From NCBI RefSeq assembly GCF_900115225.1, contig NZ_FOVR01000002.1, positions 666,111 through 730,110 on the forward strand: a stretch of DNA of 64,000 nt. The letters are read 5' to 3'. How positions within the stretch are numbered: position 1 is the first letter of the stretch; each line of letters opens with the position of its first letter. Source of the stretch: Cohaesibacter marisflavi (GTDB lineage: Bacteria > Pseudomonadota > Alphaproteobacteria > Rhizobiales > Cohaesibacteraceae). Of the stretch, positions 45,335 to 55,227 are shown one piece after another. A program made the position numbers and the translations under genes. A model generated the notes under the pieces. It saw only the letters and a program-made list of their open reading frames with translations. It did no database searches and was not told the origin of the DNA.

Positions 45335-46729
45335 TTATTTATAAAGATCGCGGGCCTTGATGTCGGCCAATGTCAAATCAAGACATTTGGCGGCTTTGTT
45401 GACCAGCTCATCAATTTCGCTGTTGGAGATGACCAGTGGCGGCGCGATAATCATGGTATCGCCCACATGGCGCATCACCAGCCCGTTATTGAAGCAATGT
45501 TCACGGCAAATGAGTCCGACGGTTCCCTTGCTGGCGGCAAAAGGCGCACGGGCAGCTTTGTCTGGCGTTAGCTCAAGTGCGGCAACAAGCCCCTTGGAGC
45601 GGGCTTCCCCGATCAGCGGATGATCGCCCAGCGCGGCCCATTTCTCTGCCAGATAAGGCGCTGCCCGGTCGCGCACGCCTTCAACGATATGTTCGCGCTC
45701 CATGATTTCGAGATTCGTTAAGGCAGCTGCGCAGGCCACCGGATGGCCTGAATAGGTGTAGCCATGGGCAAATTCTCCCCCATGGGCAATGAAGCCTTCG
45801 GCCACACGATCCGAGACCAGCACACCTGCTATAGGCAGATAGCCAGAGGAGAGCCCCTTGGCGATGGTCATCAGATCGGGTTTGATCTGGTAGGTGTCCG
45901 AGCCAAACCAGTTGCCCGTACGCCCGAAGCCACAGATCACTTCATCGGCAATCAGCAGAATGTCGCGTTCATCGCAAATGCGCTGGATTTCCGGCCAATA
46001 GCTGTCCGGTGGAATGACTACGCCTCCCGCCCCCTGAATGGGCTCGGCGATAAAGGCCGCAACCTTGTCTTCGCCGATCCGGTCAATTTCTTCCTCAAGA
46101 GCGCGGGCGCGCATCAGGCCGAAGTCTGCCGGATCCATGTCCCCACCTTCGCCATACCAGTAGGGCTGGTCGATATGGGTGATATCGGGAATGGGCAATC
46201 CGCCTTGCGCATGCATGCCCTTCATGCCGCCCAGAGAGGCCGCAGCCACCGTGGAGCCGTGATAGGCATTCTTGCGAGCGATGATGACCTTCTTGTCAGG
46301 CTTGCCCATGCTGGCCCAATAATGGCGCACCATGCGCACCACCGTGTCGTTGGATTCCGAGCCGGAATTGCCATAGAAGACATGATTGATATGAGGTGGT
46401 GCCAACGAGGCAAGTTTTTCCGAAAGGGCCACCACTGGCGGGTGGGAGGTCATGAAAAAGGTGTTGTAATAGGGCAGCTGCTCCATCTGCCGCATCGCAG
46501 CTTCCTGAATTTCCTTGCGCCCATAGCCGACATTGACACACCAGAGCCCGGCCATGCCATCCAGCATCCGGTTGCCTTCGCTGTCATAAAGATACACGCC
46601 CTCGGCACGGGTGATGATGCGCGCGCCTTTTTCATTGAGCTCCTGGGTATCTGTAAAAGGATGCAGATGATGGGCGGCATCCTTTTGTTGCAGCTCTTGG
46701 GTCGGTGGCAGGTTGGCCATGAAAGTCAT
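45335..46729 (-). CDS. Class III aminotransferase, putrescine-type
   Basis: 464 residues with GGGAGA before the ATG. PLP Lys in TIAKGLSSGYLPI, cofactor Asp in LIADEVICGFGRTG, and the HPFTD start typical of the SpuC/omega-amino acid:pyruvate group. It probably transaminates putrescine or another diamine with pyruvate, giving a second route beside gamma-glutamylation. It lies between puuA and puuB in one operon. Confidence 0.88.
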   Translation of the reverse strand: MTFMANLPPTQELQQKDAAHHLHPFTDTQELNEKGARIITRAEGVYLYDSEGNRMLDGMAGLWCVNVGYGRKEIQEAAMRQMEQLPYYNTFFMTSHPPVVALSEKLASLAPPHINHVFYGNSGSESNDTVVRMVRHYWASMGKPDKKVIIARKNAYHGSTVAAASLGGMKGMHAQGGLPIPDITHIDQPYWYGEGGDMDPADFGLMRARALEEEIDRIGEDKVAAFIAEPIQGAGGVVIPPDSYWPEIQRICDERDILLIADEVICGFGRTGNWFGSDTYQIKPDLMTIAKGLSSGYLPIAGVLVSDRVAEGFIAHGGEFAHGYTYSGHPVACAAALTNLEIMEREHIVEGVRDRAAPYLAEKWAALGDHPLIGEARSKGLVAALELTPDKAARAPFAASKGTVGLICREHCFNNGLVMRHVGDTMIIAPPLVISNSEIDELVNKAAKCLDLTLADIKARDLYK

Positions 46730-46804
46730 GTTGGTCTCCCGTCTCTGGATGCCACTCTTTGATGGCGGCTGGACAGATGGCGATTGGCAAAGGCAAAGGG
46801 TGAA

Positions 46805-48235
46805 TTAGACAGTCAGCAGCAAGTGCTCGCGCTCCCATGGGCTGATGACCTGATTGAATTCTTCCGATTCATGCAGCTTGATCTGGCTGTAGATGGTGAC
46901 GAAATCCGGCCCCAAAAGATCGTGCAACTGCTCGTTCTTCTCCAGCCGCCCAAGTGAATGATGCACCGAGCGCGGCAACGAGAAGGGCATGTGATGAGCA
47001 TGATGCTGCAATTGCGGCTTGGGCTTGTCTTTGTTGATGATGCCCAGAAGGCCGCAGGCCAGACTGGCGGCAATCGCCAGATACGGATTCGTATCCGCGC
47101 CAACAAGGCGGTTTTCGATGCGCCGGTTCTTGGGCGAAGAGTTGGGAATGCGCAAGCCAACGGAGCGGTTGTCAATGGACCATTCCAGATTGATGGGCGC
47201 GGAATCGCCCGCCAGCAAACGGCGGTAGCTGTTCACATAAGGCGCAAGGATGCTCATCACGTCCGGCAGATATGTCTGCTGGCCTCCGAGGAAGTGATAA
47301 AACAGCTCACTCGGCTCGCCATCTTCATTGGAGAAGACATTGGCGCCGGTCTTGGCGTCCACCACGCTCTGGTGGATATGCATGGCGCTGCCCGGCTCGT
47401 TATCCATCGGCTTGGCCATGAAGGTGGCATAACAATCATGCCGGAAGGCCGCTTCACGAATAAGGCGTTTAAAGACGAAAATCTGGTCGGCAAGATCAAG
47501 CGGATTGCCATGAATGAGGTTGATCTCAAGCTGCCCAGCGCCGCCTTCCTGAATGACCGTGTCGATCTCCAGACCCTGCGCTTCAGCGAAATCATAGATA
47601 TCCTCTATAATGCGGTCATATTCGTCTACCGCAGCAATGGAATAGGCCTGCCGCCCAACAGATTGCCGTCCGGAGCGCCCGATGGGGGGCTCAAGTGGGT
47701 AATCAGGGTCGGAATTGCGCTTGGTCAGATAGAATTCCAGCTCTGGCGCAACAACAGCATTCCAGCCCATCGCCTCAAAGCCGCCGATCACACGGCGCAA
47801 AACATTGCGCGGGGCCAGCTCCACCGGCTCGCCTTCCAGCGTGTACAGATCGTGGATGACCTGCACCGTCGGATCGTTGGCCCAGGGCACTGAACGCACC
47901 GTGGAGAGATCCGGCACCAGCTGGATATCCCGTTCCATCATGAAATCCTGCCGGTCTTCCATTTCGATATAGGCGCCGGTGATGGTCTGGAAGAAAATGG
48001 ATGTCGGTAGATAGGTCGGATTGAGGCCTGAAAATTTCGAGGCTGGCATGGCCTTGCCGCGCGCAATGCCCACGATGTCGGGCACGACGCACTCGACTTC
48101 ATCAATGTGGCGCGAGCGCATCCATTCGCGCACCTCTTCTGCCTTTTGCGGCAAGGGAATGCCGTCTCCCAGACTGCTACTGTCGGACGGGGTAGGGGTA
48201 GGAGCTTTGGGTGTCTTGTCTTCTGAGCTGGTCAT
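46805..48235 (-). CDS. puuA: Gamma-glutamylpolyamine synthetase (GS-like), copy 1
   Basis: 476 residues from the ATG at 48235 (AGGT upstream; TTG at 48256 is less likely). Glutamine-synthetase fold: VVAPELEFYL metal site, GGAGQLEINL, HIHQSV, and NRRIENRLVGADTNPYLA. It lacks the adenylylation Tyr region of GlnA and resembles PuuA, which joins glutamate to putrescine using ATP. Two perfect GntR sites lie 62-99 bases upstream. First gene of the leftward operon. Confidence 0.9.
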   Translation of the reverse strand: MTSSEDKTPKAPTPTPSDSSSLGDGIPLPQKAEEVREWMRSRHIDEVECVVPDIVGIARGKAMPASKFSGLNPTYLPTSIFFQTITGAYIEMEDRQDFMMERDIQLVPDLSTVRSVPWANDPTVQVIHDLYTLEGEPVELAPRNVLRRVIGGFEAMGWNAVVAPELEFYLTKRNSDPDYPLEPPIGRSGRQSVGRQAYSIAAVDEYDRIIEDIYDFAEAQGLEIDTVIQEGGAGQLEINLIHGNPLDLADQIFVFKRLIREAAFRHDCYATFMAKPMDNEPGSAMHIHQSVVDAKTGANVFSNEDGEPSELFYHFLGGQQTYLPDVMSILAPYVNSYRRLLAGDSAPINLEWSIDNRSVGLRIPNSSPKNRRIENRLVGADTNPYLAIAASLACGLLGIINKDKPKPQLQHHAHHMPFSLPRSVHHSLGRLEKNEQLHDLLGPDFVTIYSQIKLHESEEFNQVISPWEREHLLLTV

Positions 48236-48296
48236 GAAATTACCTGTTGAAGTCAAATCGCAGCCAGTGCGATTGCATTTGTAACGTATCGCAGGA

Positions 48297-48334
48297 TGTG
48301 ATCACAAAGCAAGGAAAATTTGTGATCACAAATT
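48297..48334. promoter_or_regulatory. Tandem GntR operators upstream of puuA
   Basis: TGTGATCACA at 48297-48306 and again at 48321-48330; the second is extended to a perfect 18-base palindrome (AATT on both sides). Centres are 24 bases apart. They lie between puuA and the GntR gene and could serve the puuA operon. Confidence 0.82.
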
Positions 48335-48438
48335 GAGAGACTTTGCACTTTTATTGCCTTGCCCCTTTCGCGGAAGCGCAAAGAAAGGCTGGCAGCGGTC
48401 AGTCTGCGGGTAATCGGAGGATTTGGAAAGGGGGTGTC

Positions 48439-49131
48439 TTACAGATCATCGCTCAGTAGCAAAGTGCCCTGATGTACATCTTCCGAGATGGCTGTGCGCA
48501 GGGCTGCGCTATCGCCCTGTTGCAGGGCGTCAATAGCCTGTTTGTGTTGGTCAATCAGGTTCGCTGTGCCGTGTCGCCCATAAACAAGACGCATGAAAGG
48601 ACCAAATTGCATCCAGACATTTTCCACCAGTTTGATGATGACATCGGACCGGGCCATTTCATAAAGGGCAAAGTGAAAAGCGTGATTGCCCCGCATGTAG
48701 CCTTCAACATCGCCATTTTCCAGACAGGCATCAATGGCATCGTCAATGGTGATCAAACGTTGGATTTCGGCCTCGGTCACATTGGGTAGGGCCATCTCTG
48801 CCAGTTCTGGCTCCAGCAGGGAGCGGGTGAGGTTGATCTCGTGATATTTCTTCTCGGTCATGGCGGGAATGGAAACCCGCCGGTTGCCGTGGCTTTCAAG
48901 CGCGCCTTCTGCTGTCAGACGACGCACGGCGTCACGCACCGGCATGGGGGAAACTTCCAAGTTATCCGCAAGACCACGCAGGGTCACTGCTTTGCCCGGC
49001 AGGAAGCCGCCAAACAGCAGGCGCTCACGCAGGGCCTGATAGATCCGCTCGTGCGCGGTCAGCGGCCTGGCCTCTGCTTCAGCCGCGCTTTCCGGTGTCG
49101 TGTCAGGTTGTACGATCTCATCCTTGGTCAT
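48439..49131 (-). CDS. GntR-family (FadR-type, FCD) regulator of polyamine genes
   Basis: 230 residues from the ATG at 49131 (AAAGGAG directly upstream). Winged helix at about 25-90 (GKAVTLRGLADNLEVSPMPV then RDAVRRL). The FCD domain has the metal or ligand residues in NHAFHFALYEMA and IDQHKQAID. It lies between puuA and potF, with TGTGATCA sites on both sides and upstream of the GATase gene, so it is the probable repressor of the whole polyamine region. Confidence 0.88.
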   Translation of the reverse strand: MTKDEIVQPDTTPESAAEAEARPLTAHERIYQALRERLLFGGFLPGKAVTLRGLADNLEVSPMPVRDAVRRLTAEGALESHGNRRVSIPAMTEKKYHEINLTRSLLEPELAEMALPNVTEAEIQRLITIDDAIDACLENGDVEGYMRGNHAFHFALYEMARSDVIIKLVENVWMQFGPFMRLVYGRHGTANLIDQHKQAIDALQQGDSAALRTAISEDVHQGTLLLSDDL

Positions 49132-49200
49132 GGCTCCTTTATACCGGCGCTTCTCGAACATGCAAAGACAATTTGATCGAAAAGGCTTGCGGCAAGGAAA

Positions 49201-49216
49201 ATTTTGTGATCAAATT
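49201..49216. promoter_or_regulatory. GntR operator between gntR and potF
   Basis: TTTTGTGATCAAATTT contains TGTGATCA with the last half-site degenerate. It is 70 bases upstream of the gntR start and about 90 upstream of potF, suiting autoregulation and control of transport. Confidence 0.6.
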
Positions 49217-49303
49217 TTGCAATAATGGCCAAAAAGGCCAATCGGGCGACAACAGCCCATCGCAATCATCACAATTCCCGATAGAATCGAGGGGACTTAC
49301 ACG

Positions 49304-50413
49304 ATGGCAGACAAAGCAGGCAAGCTTTTCTCCAAAACCGCACTCGCTGTAGCGGCGCTGCTTACCGCAACAGGCACAGGGATCGCGGCGGACAAAGAAC
49401 TCCATATTTTCAACTGGTCGGATTATATCGACGAATCCATTATTAGCGATTTTGAAGCGGAAACCGGAATCAAGGTCACCTATGACGTGTTTGATTCCAA
49501 CGAGGTGCTCGAAACCAAATTGCTGGCAGGCTCCACCGGCTATGACATTGTGGTTCCGACCGGCACATTCCTTCAGCGCCAGATTCAGGCCGGCGTTTTT
49601 CAGAAGCTGGACAAATCTAAGCTGCCCAATCTGAAGAATATGTGGGACGCGGTCTCCGAACGCACCGCAGCCTATGATCCGGGCAATGACTATTCCATCA
49701 ACTATATGTGGGGCACCACCGGCGTTGGCTTTAACGTAGCAGCAGCCAAGGAACGCATGGGCGATATGCCGCTCAACACATGGGACATGGTCTTCAAACC
49801 GGAAGTCGCGGCCAAATTCGCCGATTGCGGCATTTATATTCTGGATGCACCTACCGAAGTCATTCCGCTGACCCTCATGTATATGGGGAAAGATCCCAAC
49901 AGCCATGACAAGGACGATATCGCCGCCGCCGAGGAGCTGCTGCTTTCCATTCGCCCTTATGTTCAGAAATTCCATTCTTCTGAATATATCAACGCGCTGG
50001 CCAATGGTGACATCTGTCTGGCCATCGGATGGTCGGGCGATGTCTTCCAGGCCCGCGACCGTGCGGCAGAAGCGGATAATGGCGTCGAAGTCAATTACAT
50101 CATCCCCAAGGAAGGGGCTCAGATGTGGTTCGACCAGATGGCCATTCCGGCCGATGCGGCAAATGTGGAAGAAGCCCACACCTTCCTCAACTACATCATG
50201 CGCCCGGACGTGATCGCCAAAGCCTCAAACTATGTCTATTACGCCAATGGCAACAAGGCTTCCCAGGAGCTGCTTGAAGAAGATGTTATAGGCGATCCTG
50301 CGGTCTATCCCGATGAGGAAACAACAGCAAAGCTGTTTGTACATATGCCTTACCCGCCAAAAATCCAGCGTGTGGTTACTCGCGCATGGACCAAGGTGAA
50401 ATCAGGACAGTAA
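49304..50413 (+). CDS. potF: Putrescine/polyamine ABC transporter substrate-binding protein
   Basis: 369 residues. Signal peptide ending near GIAA-DK. The PotF/PotD fold begins ELHIFNWSDYID (the conserved N-W-S-D-Y), with YDIVVPT, and AIGWSGDV near residue 243, whose W and D contact the polyamine amines. It binds putrescine or spermidine in the periplasm. A strong terminator follows, so excess binding protein is made relative to PotGHI. Confidence 0.93.
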   Translation: MADKAGKLFSKTALAVAALLTATGTGIAADKELHIFNWSDYIDESIISDFEAETGIKVTYDVFDSNEVLETKLLAGSTGYDIVVPTGTFLQRQIQAGVFQKLDKSKLPNLKNMWDAVSERTAAYDPGNDYSINYMWGTTGVGFNVAAAKERMGDMPLNTWDMVFKPEVAAKFADCGIYILDAPTEVIPLTLMYMGKDPNSHDKDDIAAAEELLLSIRPYVQKFHSSEYINALANGDICLAIGWSGDVFQARDRAAEADNGVEVNYIIPKEGAQMWFDQMAIPADAANVEEAHTFLNYIMRPDVIAKASNYVYYANGNKASQELLEEDVIGDPAVYPDEETTAKLFVHMPYPPKIQRVVTRAWTKVKSGQ

Positions 50414-50422
50414 GGAAGACGC

Positions 50423-50449
50423 GCCGGGCCTTTTGGGCCCGGCTTTTCC
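50423..50449 (+). terminator. Terminator after potF
   Basis: A perfect 8-bp GC-rich stem (GCCGGGCC and complement) with a 5-base loop and a TTTT tail. It probably lets some read-through into potG. Confidence 0.85.
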
Positions 50450-50652
50450 GTCTGAGCCTCCTTTGCGGTGAGGCAAACTGTTTGCCGATTGCAGGGCACA
50501 GTCAGATATTTGGCAAGGCGCGCAGCGTGGTGGCCGCGTGCCGGGCTTCTGCGTGAGCCAGTGGCGTAAATTGGCATTGTATGTGGTTCGAGGGCATCGC
50601 CTAAAGCCTCCCTTTATGGTGTCCATCGGGCATTTGGATAGCGAGAGTGAGA

Positions 50653-51819
50653 ATGAATGGTTCCCCCAATTCCGGATCCGGCTGCAATTTTGCGCCCTGG
50701 AGTGATCCGAAAGAAAAGCCGCTGATACGGTTTGACGCCGTCACCAAGAAATTCGGCGACTTCGTCGCTATCGACAATTTGAATTTGAAAATTTACGAGC
50801 GTGAATTTTTCGCTCTGCTTGGCCCCTCCGGCTGTGGCAAGACGACGCTGATGCGCATGCTTGCCGGTTTTGAACAACCGACCATGGGCTCCATCATGAT
50901 GCGGCAGCAGCATCTGACAGACATCCCGCCCCATCGGCGCCCCGTCAACATGATGTTCCAGTCCTATGCGCTCTTCCCGCACATGAGTGTGGAGCAGAAT
51001 ATCGCCTTCGGTCTCAAGCAGGAGAAGCGCCCCAAGGCAGAGATCAAAGACCGGGTCGAGGAAATGATCGCGCTGGTGCAGTTGCAGGCCTTTGCCAAGC
51101 GCAAGCCGCACCAGCTTTCAGGCGGTCAGAGGCAACGCGTGGCGCTGGCCCGTTCCCTCGCCAAGAAACCCAAGCTTTTATTGCTCGATGAACCCTTGGG
51201 GGCGCTCGACAGAAAGCTGCGTGAGCAGACCCAGTTCGAGTTGATGACCATTCAGGAGAAGCTCGGTACGACCTTTGTAATCGTCACTCATGATCAGGAA
51301 GAAGCGATGACGGTGGCGAGCCGTATTGCGCTGATGGATCAGGGCAAGCTGGTGCAGGTCAGTACGCCACGGGAAATCTATGAAACGCCGAACAGTCGGT
51401 ATGTGGCTGATTTTCTGGGCGACGTGAATATCATCGGCGGGCACATTCTGGGGCCGGACGACAAGGAAGACGACATCGTTCAGCTCGCATGGCATGAAGA
51501 TTATGCCCCCTTGCGCATTCGCCTGCCGCAGCCGGTCAGTTTCCCCGAAAAGGGAACGGAAAGGTGGGTGGCCGTGCGTCCTGAAAAAGTGCGCATCACC
51601 AAGGAATATCCCACCGACACCCACAATATCCTCAAGGGTAAGGTGCTCGATATCGCCTATACCGGCAACATCTCCACCTATCATGTGGAGACAGAAGACG
51701 GCCAGATCATCAAGTCGCAGGAAGCCAATCTGGAGCATCTGCATCGCCGTGCCATCACATGGGACGATGAGGTCTATGTGCATTGGCGCGCTGGCGGCTG
51801 CGTGTTGTTGGAGCGATGA
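50653..51819 (+). CDS. potG: Polyamine ABC transporter ATP-binding protein
   Basis: 388 residues from the ATG at 50653. Walker A GPSGCGKTT, signature LSGGQRQRVALARSL, Walker B LLLLDEPLGALD, and a C-terminal TOBE domain (from about 280, with EKVRITKEYP) as in PotA/PotG. It lies 240 bases after potF and starts the potGHI group. Confidence 0.93.
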   Translation: MNGSPNSGSGCNFAPWSDPKEKPLIRFDAVTKKFGDFVAIDNLNLKIYEREFFALLGPSGCGKTTLMRMLAGFEQPTMGSIMMRQQHLTDIPPHRRPVNMMFQSYALFPHMSVEQNIAFGLKQEKRPKAEIKDRVEEMIALVQLQAFAKRKPHQLSGGQRQRVALARSLAKKPKLLLLDEPLGALDRKLREQTQFELMTIQEKLGTTFVIVTHDQEEAMTVASRIALMDQGKLVQVSTPREIYETPNSRYVADFLGDVNIIGGHILGPDDKEDDIVQLAWHEDYAPLRIRLPQPVSFPEKGTERWVAVRPEKVRITKEYPTDTHNILKGKVLDIAYTGNISTYHVETEDGQIIKSQEANLEHLHRRAITWDDEVYVHWRAGGCVLLER

Positions 51820-51823
51820 GGTC

Positions 51824-52813
51824 ATGAGCGAATTGAGCAACATCACCGAAGGGGCTGGCCTGATGACCAATGGCCAGCCGGACAGCCCGAAAACACAGCG
51901 CCGCATGAGCTTGCCAAAAAATTGGGGCCGCTGCCTGCTGATTCTGGTGCCTTATATCTGGCTGCTGGTTCTGTTTCTTGTGCCATTCATCATCGTGGTC
52001 AAGATTTCCCTGTCTGATACTGCCATTGCCATGCCACCTTATGTGCCAACCTTCGCTTGGTCCGAGGGTTGGACGGGCTTCTGGAATATGATTTCAGGCT
52101 GGGATCTGGAGAATTTCACATGGCTGATGGAGGATGATCTCTATTGGAAGAGTTATCTTTCCAGTCTCGAAATTGCGGTGGTGTCCAGCCTGCTGGCCTT
52201 GCTGATCGGCTATCCGATTGCCTATTCCATGGCGCGGGCTCCCAGCGAATGGCGGCCCACATTGTTGATGCTGATCATCCTGCCCTTCTGGACGAGTTTC
52301 CTCATTCGCGTCTATGCGTGGATCGGCATCCTAAAGAAAGAGGGGCTGCTCAATATGGCCCTGATGCATCTGGGCATCATCGACGATCCATTGACGATCC
52401 TCAACACGGACATCGCGGTCTATATCGGCATTGTCTATTCCTATCTGCCCTTTATGGTGCTGCCCCTCTATTCATCACTGGAAAAGATGGACGATTCCCT
52501 GCTTGAGGCCGCAACCGATCTGGGCTGCTCGCCCTTCAAGGCCTTCTGGCTGATCACTGTGCCGCTCTCCATGCCGGGCATTCTGGCCGGTTGCTTCCTT
52601 GTCTTCATTCCGGCGGTGGGAGAGTTCGTCATCCCCGATCTTTTGGGCGGTTCCAACACGTTGATGATCGGCAAGACCCTGTGGGTGGAATTCTTCTCCA
52701 ACCGCGACTGGCCGGTGGCCTCTGCCGTTGCCGTGATCCTGCTCATCCTGCTGGTGGTGCCCATCGTGCTGTTCCAGCGGCAGCAGGAAAAGCAACAGGA
52801 AAAGGGAGCGTAA
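51824..52813 (+). CDS. potH: Polyamine ABC transporter permease
   Basis: 329 residues from the ATG at 51824, 4 bases after the potG stop. About six membrane segments and the loop LLEAATDLGCSPFKAFWLITV, as in PotB/PotH. A cytoplasmic N-tail of about 35 residues is longer than usual. Confidence 0.93.
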   Translation: MSELSNITEGAGLMTNGQPDSPKTQRRMSLPKNWGRCLLILVPYIWLLVLFLVPFIIVVKISLSDTAIAMPPYVPTFAWSEGWTGFWNMISGWDLENFTWLMEDDLYWKSYLSSLEIAVVSSLLALLIGYPIAYSMARAPSEWRPTLLMLIILPFWTSFLIRVYAWIGILKKEGLLNMALMHLGIIDDPLTILNTDIAVYIGIVYSYLPFMVLPLYSSLEKMDDSLLEAATDLGCSPFKAFWLITVPLSMPGILAGCFLVFIPAVGEFVIPDLLGGSNTLMIGKTLWVEFFSNRDWPVASAVAVILLILLVVPIVLFQRQQEKQQEKGA

Positions 52814-52816
52814 CTC

Positions 52817-53635
52817 ATGAGACGGTTCAGCTTTTTCAATGCCTCCGCGCTCACTCTGGGCTTTGCCTTTCTTTACCTGCCCATCGTGCTTTTAATCATT
52901 TTTTCGTTCAATGAGAGCCGGTTGGTGACGGTCTGGGGCGGCTTTTCAACCAAATGGTACAGTGCCGTATTTGCCAACAAGGGCTTCATGGATGCAGCGT
53001 GGGTCACGGTGCGGGTTGGGCTTGTTTCGGCAACGCTTGCCACCATCCTTGGCACCATGGCGGCCCTGGTGCTGGTGCGGGCAGGGCGCTTCCCCGGCAA
53101 GACGCTTTTTTCAGGCATGGTCTATGCGCCGCTGGTGATGCCTGAAGTGATCACCGGTCTATCACTGTTGCTATTGTTCGTCTCGCTCGATTTCGATCGT
53201 GGCTTCTGGACGGTTATACTGGCTCATGTCACCTTCTCCATGTGTTACTCCGCCGTGGTGATATCCTCGCGGCTGGTCACATTCGACATGTCTCTGGAAG
53301 AAGCGGCCATGGATTTGGGCGCAAGCCGCATGGCGACTTTCTTCCAGATCACCGTGCCGATCATTTTGCCATCTATCGTGTCTGCATGGCTCTTGAGCTT
53401 CACATTGTCTCTGGATGATCTGGTGATCGCCTCCTTTACCTCCGGTCCGGGGGCTACGACCTTGCCCATGAAGATCTATTCTCAGGTGCGTCTTGGGGTG
53501 ACCCCTGAAATCAACGCCCTTTCAACCATCCTCGTGGTGCTGGTTTCAACGGGTGTCATCGCTGCGTCGCTTCTGACCAAACGGCGCGAAGTGCAACGCC
53601 GTCGCGAGGAGAGGGCTGCTGTTGCAGGCGGCTAA
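52817..53635 (+). CDS. potI: Polyamine ABC transporter permease
   Basis: 272 residues, six membrane segments, PotC/PotI type: the loop SLEEAAMDLGASRMATFFQIT and the DDLVIASFTSGPG segment. It starts 3 bases after potH and pairs with it. Confidence 0.93.
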   Translation: MRRFSFFNASALTLGFAFLYLPIVLLIIFSFNESRLVTVWGGFSTKWYSAVFANKGFMDAAWVTVRVGLVSATLATILGTMAALVLVRAGRFPGKTLFSGMVYAPLVMPEVITGLSLLLLFVSLDFDRGFWTVILAHVTFSMCYSAVVISSRLVTFDMSLEEAAMDLGASRMATFFQITVPIILPSIVSAWLLSFTLSLDDLVIASFTSGPGATTLPMKIYSQVRLGVTPEINALSTILVVLVSTGVIAASLLTKRREVQRRREERAAVAGG

Positions 53636-53826
53636 AGGGGTGATCTTTAGGTCTATGGCTTGAGCTTAGGCTTATGGCGACTTGAGAAACACCTAAATGA
53701 CAAACAAGGTAGAAAAGGACGCAACGGTCTCGGGCGCGAAACCGTTGCTTGCAAGCGGCTAACCCTGTAAGCCTGTTTATCCAATCGATCCGGGCTGCAA
53801 AGGCCAATTGAACAAACGAGACACTC

Positions 53827-55227
53827 ATGCTGAAGACCGAAAAGACAAACCAGCAAACCATCAGCTTCAAGGCCGAGGCCGAGGCCTTCCTCAAGGCCCA
53901 CCCGGATCTGGTCAAGGTGGAAATGCTTTTGCCCCGCTTCTGCGGCTCCTTGATGGGCAAATGGTTGCCTGCAAACATGCTGACAAAGCTTGCCGATGGC
54001 GCCGTGCGCCTGCCCCGTTCCACCGCTGCCCTTGATATCTGGGGCGATGATGTGCCAGCAGTCGGCATTGCGCTGGAGAAGGGGGACCCGGATGGGGTTT
54101 GCATGCCAGTGCCCGGCACCCTTTGCATGGTGCCATGGGCCAGCGAGCCCACCGCGCAGGTGCTGGTGACCATGAAGGATCTGGTGACGGGGGAAGACTG
54201 CGGCTATGACACCCGTGGCACTCTCGCCCGTATGCAGCAGCGTTTTTCTCAAAAAGGGCTGACGCCGGTCGTTGCCACAGAGCTGGAATTCTATCTCATA
54301 GATGGCGAAACAACCGCCACCGGTCACCCGCAAGGGCCCATGGTGCCCGGTCTTGGCGAACGCCTGACGGGCAGTCAGGTCTATAATATGGACATCATCG
54401 CCGCCTTTGAACCGGTTCTGGCCGAAATCTATCAGGCCTGCCAGATCCAGAATATTCCCGCCGAGACGACCATTTCCGAATTCGGTCCCGGCCAGTTCGA
54501 GATGAACCTGTTGCATGTGCCAAGCGCTCTGGAAGCGGCGGACCACTGCATGCTGTTCAAGCGGGTCGTGCGCAATGTGGCACGTAAACATGGCTTGGAT
54601 GCGACCTTTATGGCCAAACCCTATGCCCATTCGGCGGGGAATGGCTTCCATATCCACATGTCTGTGCAGGATGAAGAGGGCACCAACATTTTTGGCGGCG
54701 ACAGTGACGTTGAGGCCAATCTGCCCTTGCGTCATGCTATCGGTGGCTTGCTCAAACATATGCGCGAATGCCAGATCCTTTATGCGCCTCACGCCAACAG
54801 CTATCGACGCTTTCAACCCGAAAGCTATGCGCCGACAACCCCATGCTGGGGCTATGACCATCGAGCCGTGGCCATCCGCGTGCCCACCGCCAAGGGCGCA
54901 GCAGCCCGCCTTGAACATCGGGTTGCGGGGGCGGATGCCAATCCCTATCTGGTGATTGCATCCCTTCTGGCTGGCGCTCTGACCGGCTTTGACGAAGCCA
55001 TCGATCCAGGTGAGCCGGTTGAAACGCTGGAGGATGTGGCTGCCAACAAACCGCTGACGCCCATCTGGCAGGAAGCCATCGCCAGCTTTGGAACTTCTGA
55101 ATGGGCCGAGGCGTTGTTCGGGCAGGATTTCCATGTCTGCTACACGCACGCGCGCGAAGCAGAGGAACGGATCGTATCGGCAGCCATCACCGATTTTGAA
55201 TGCCGGACTTATCTTAGAATGGTTTGA
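53827..55227 (+). CDS. Gamma-glutamylpolyamine synthetase (GS-like), copy 2
   Basis: 466 residues, clearly divergent from copy 1. GS fold with VVATELEFYL, EFGPGQFEMNLLH, FHIHMSV and AARLEHRVAGADANPYL. Downstream of potFGHI by 190 bases and probably co-transcribed. It may handle a different amine (spermidine, cadaverine, monoamines) or work in parallel with copy 1. I cannot assign the substrate. Confidence 0.88.
   Translation: MLKTEKTNQQTISFKAEAEAFLKAHPDLVKVEMLLPRFCGSLMGKWLPANMLTKLADGAVRLPRSTAALDIWGDDVPAVGIALEKGDPDGVCMPVPGTLCMVPWASEPTAQVLVTMKDLVTGEDCGYDTRGTLARMQQRFSQKGLTPVVATELEFYLIDGETTATGHPQGPMVPGLGERLTGSQVYNMDIIAAFEPVLAEIYQACQIQNIPAETTISEFGPGQFEMNLLHVPSALEAADHCMLFKRVVRNVARKHGLDATFMAKPYAHSAGNGFHIHMSVQDEEGTNIFGGDSDVEANLPLRHAIGGLLKHMRECQILYAPHANSYRRFQPESYAPTTPCWGYDHRAVAIRVPTAKGAAARLEHRVAGADANPYLVIASLLAGALTGFDEAIDPGEPVETLEDVAANKPLTPIWQEAIASFGTSEWAEALFGQDFHVCYTHAREAEERIVSAAITDFECRTYLRMV

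Noticed and set aside
48297..48334. TGTGATCACA as CRP/FNR sites
   Set aside because: They resemble such sites, but their restriction to polyamine genes around a GntR gene favours that regulator. Not fully excluded.
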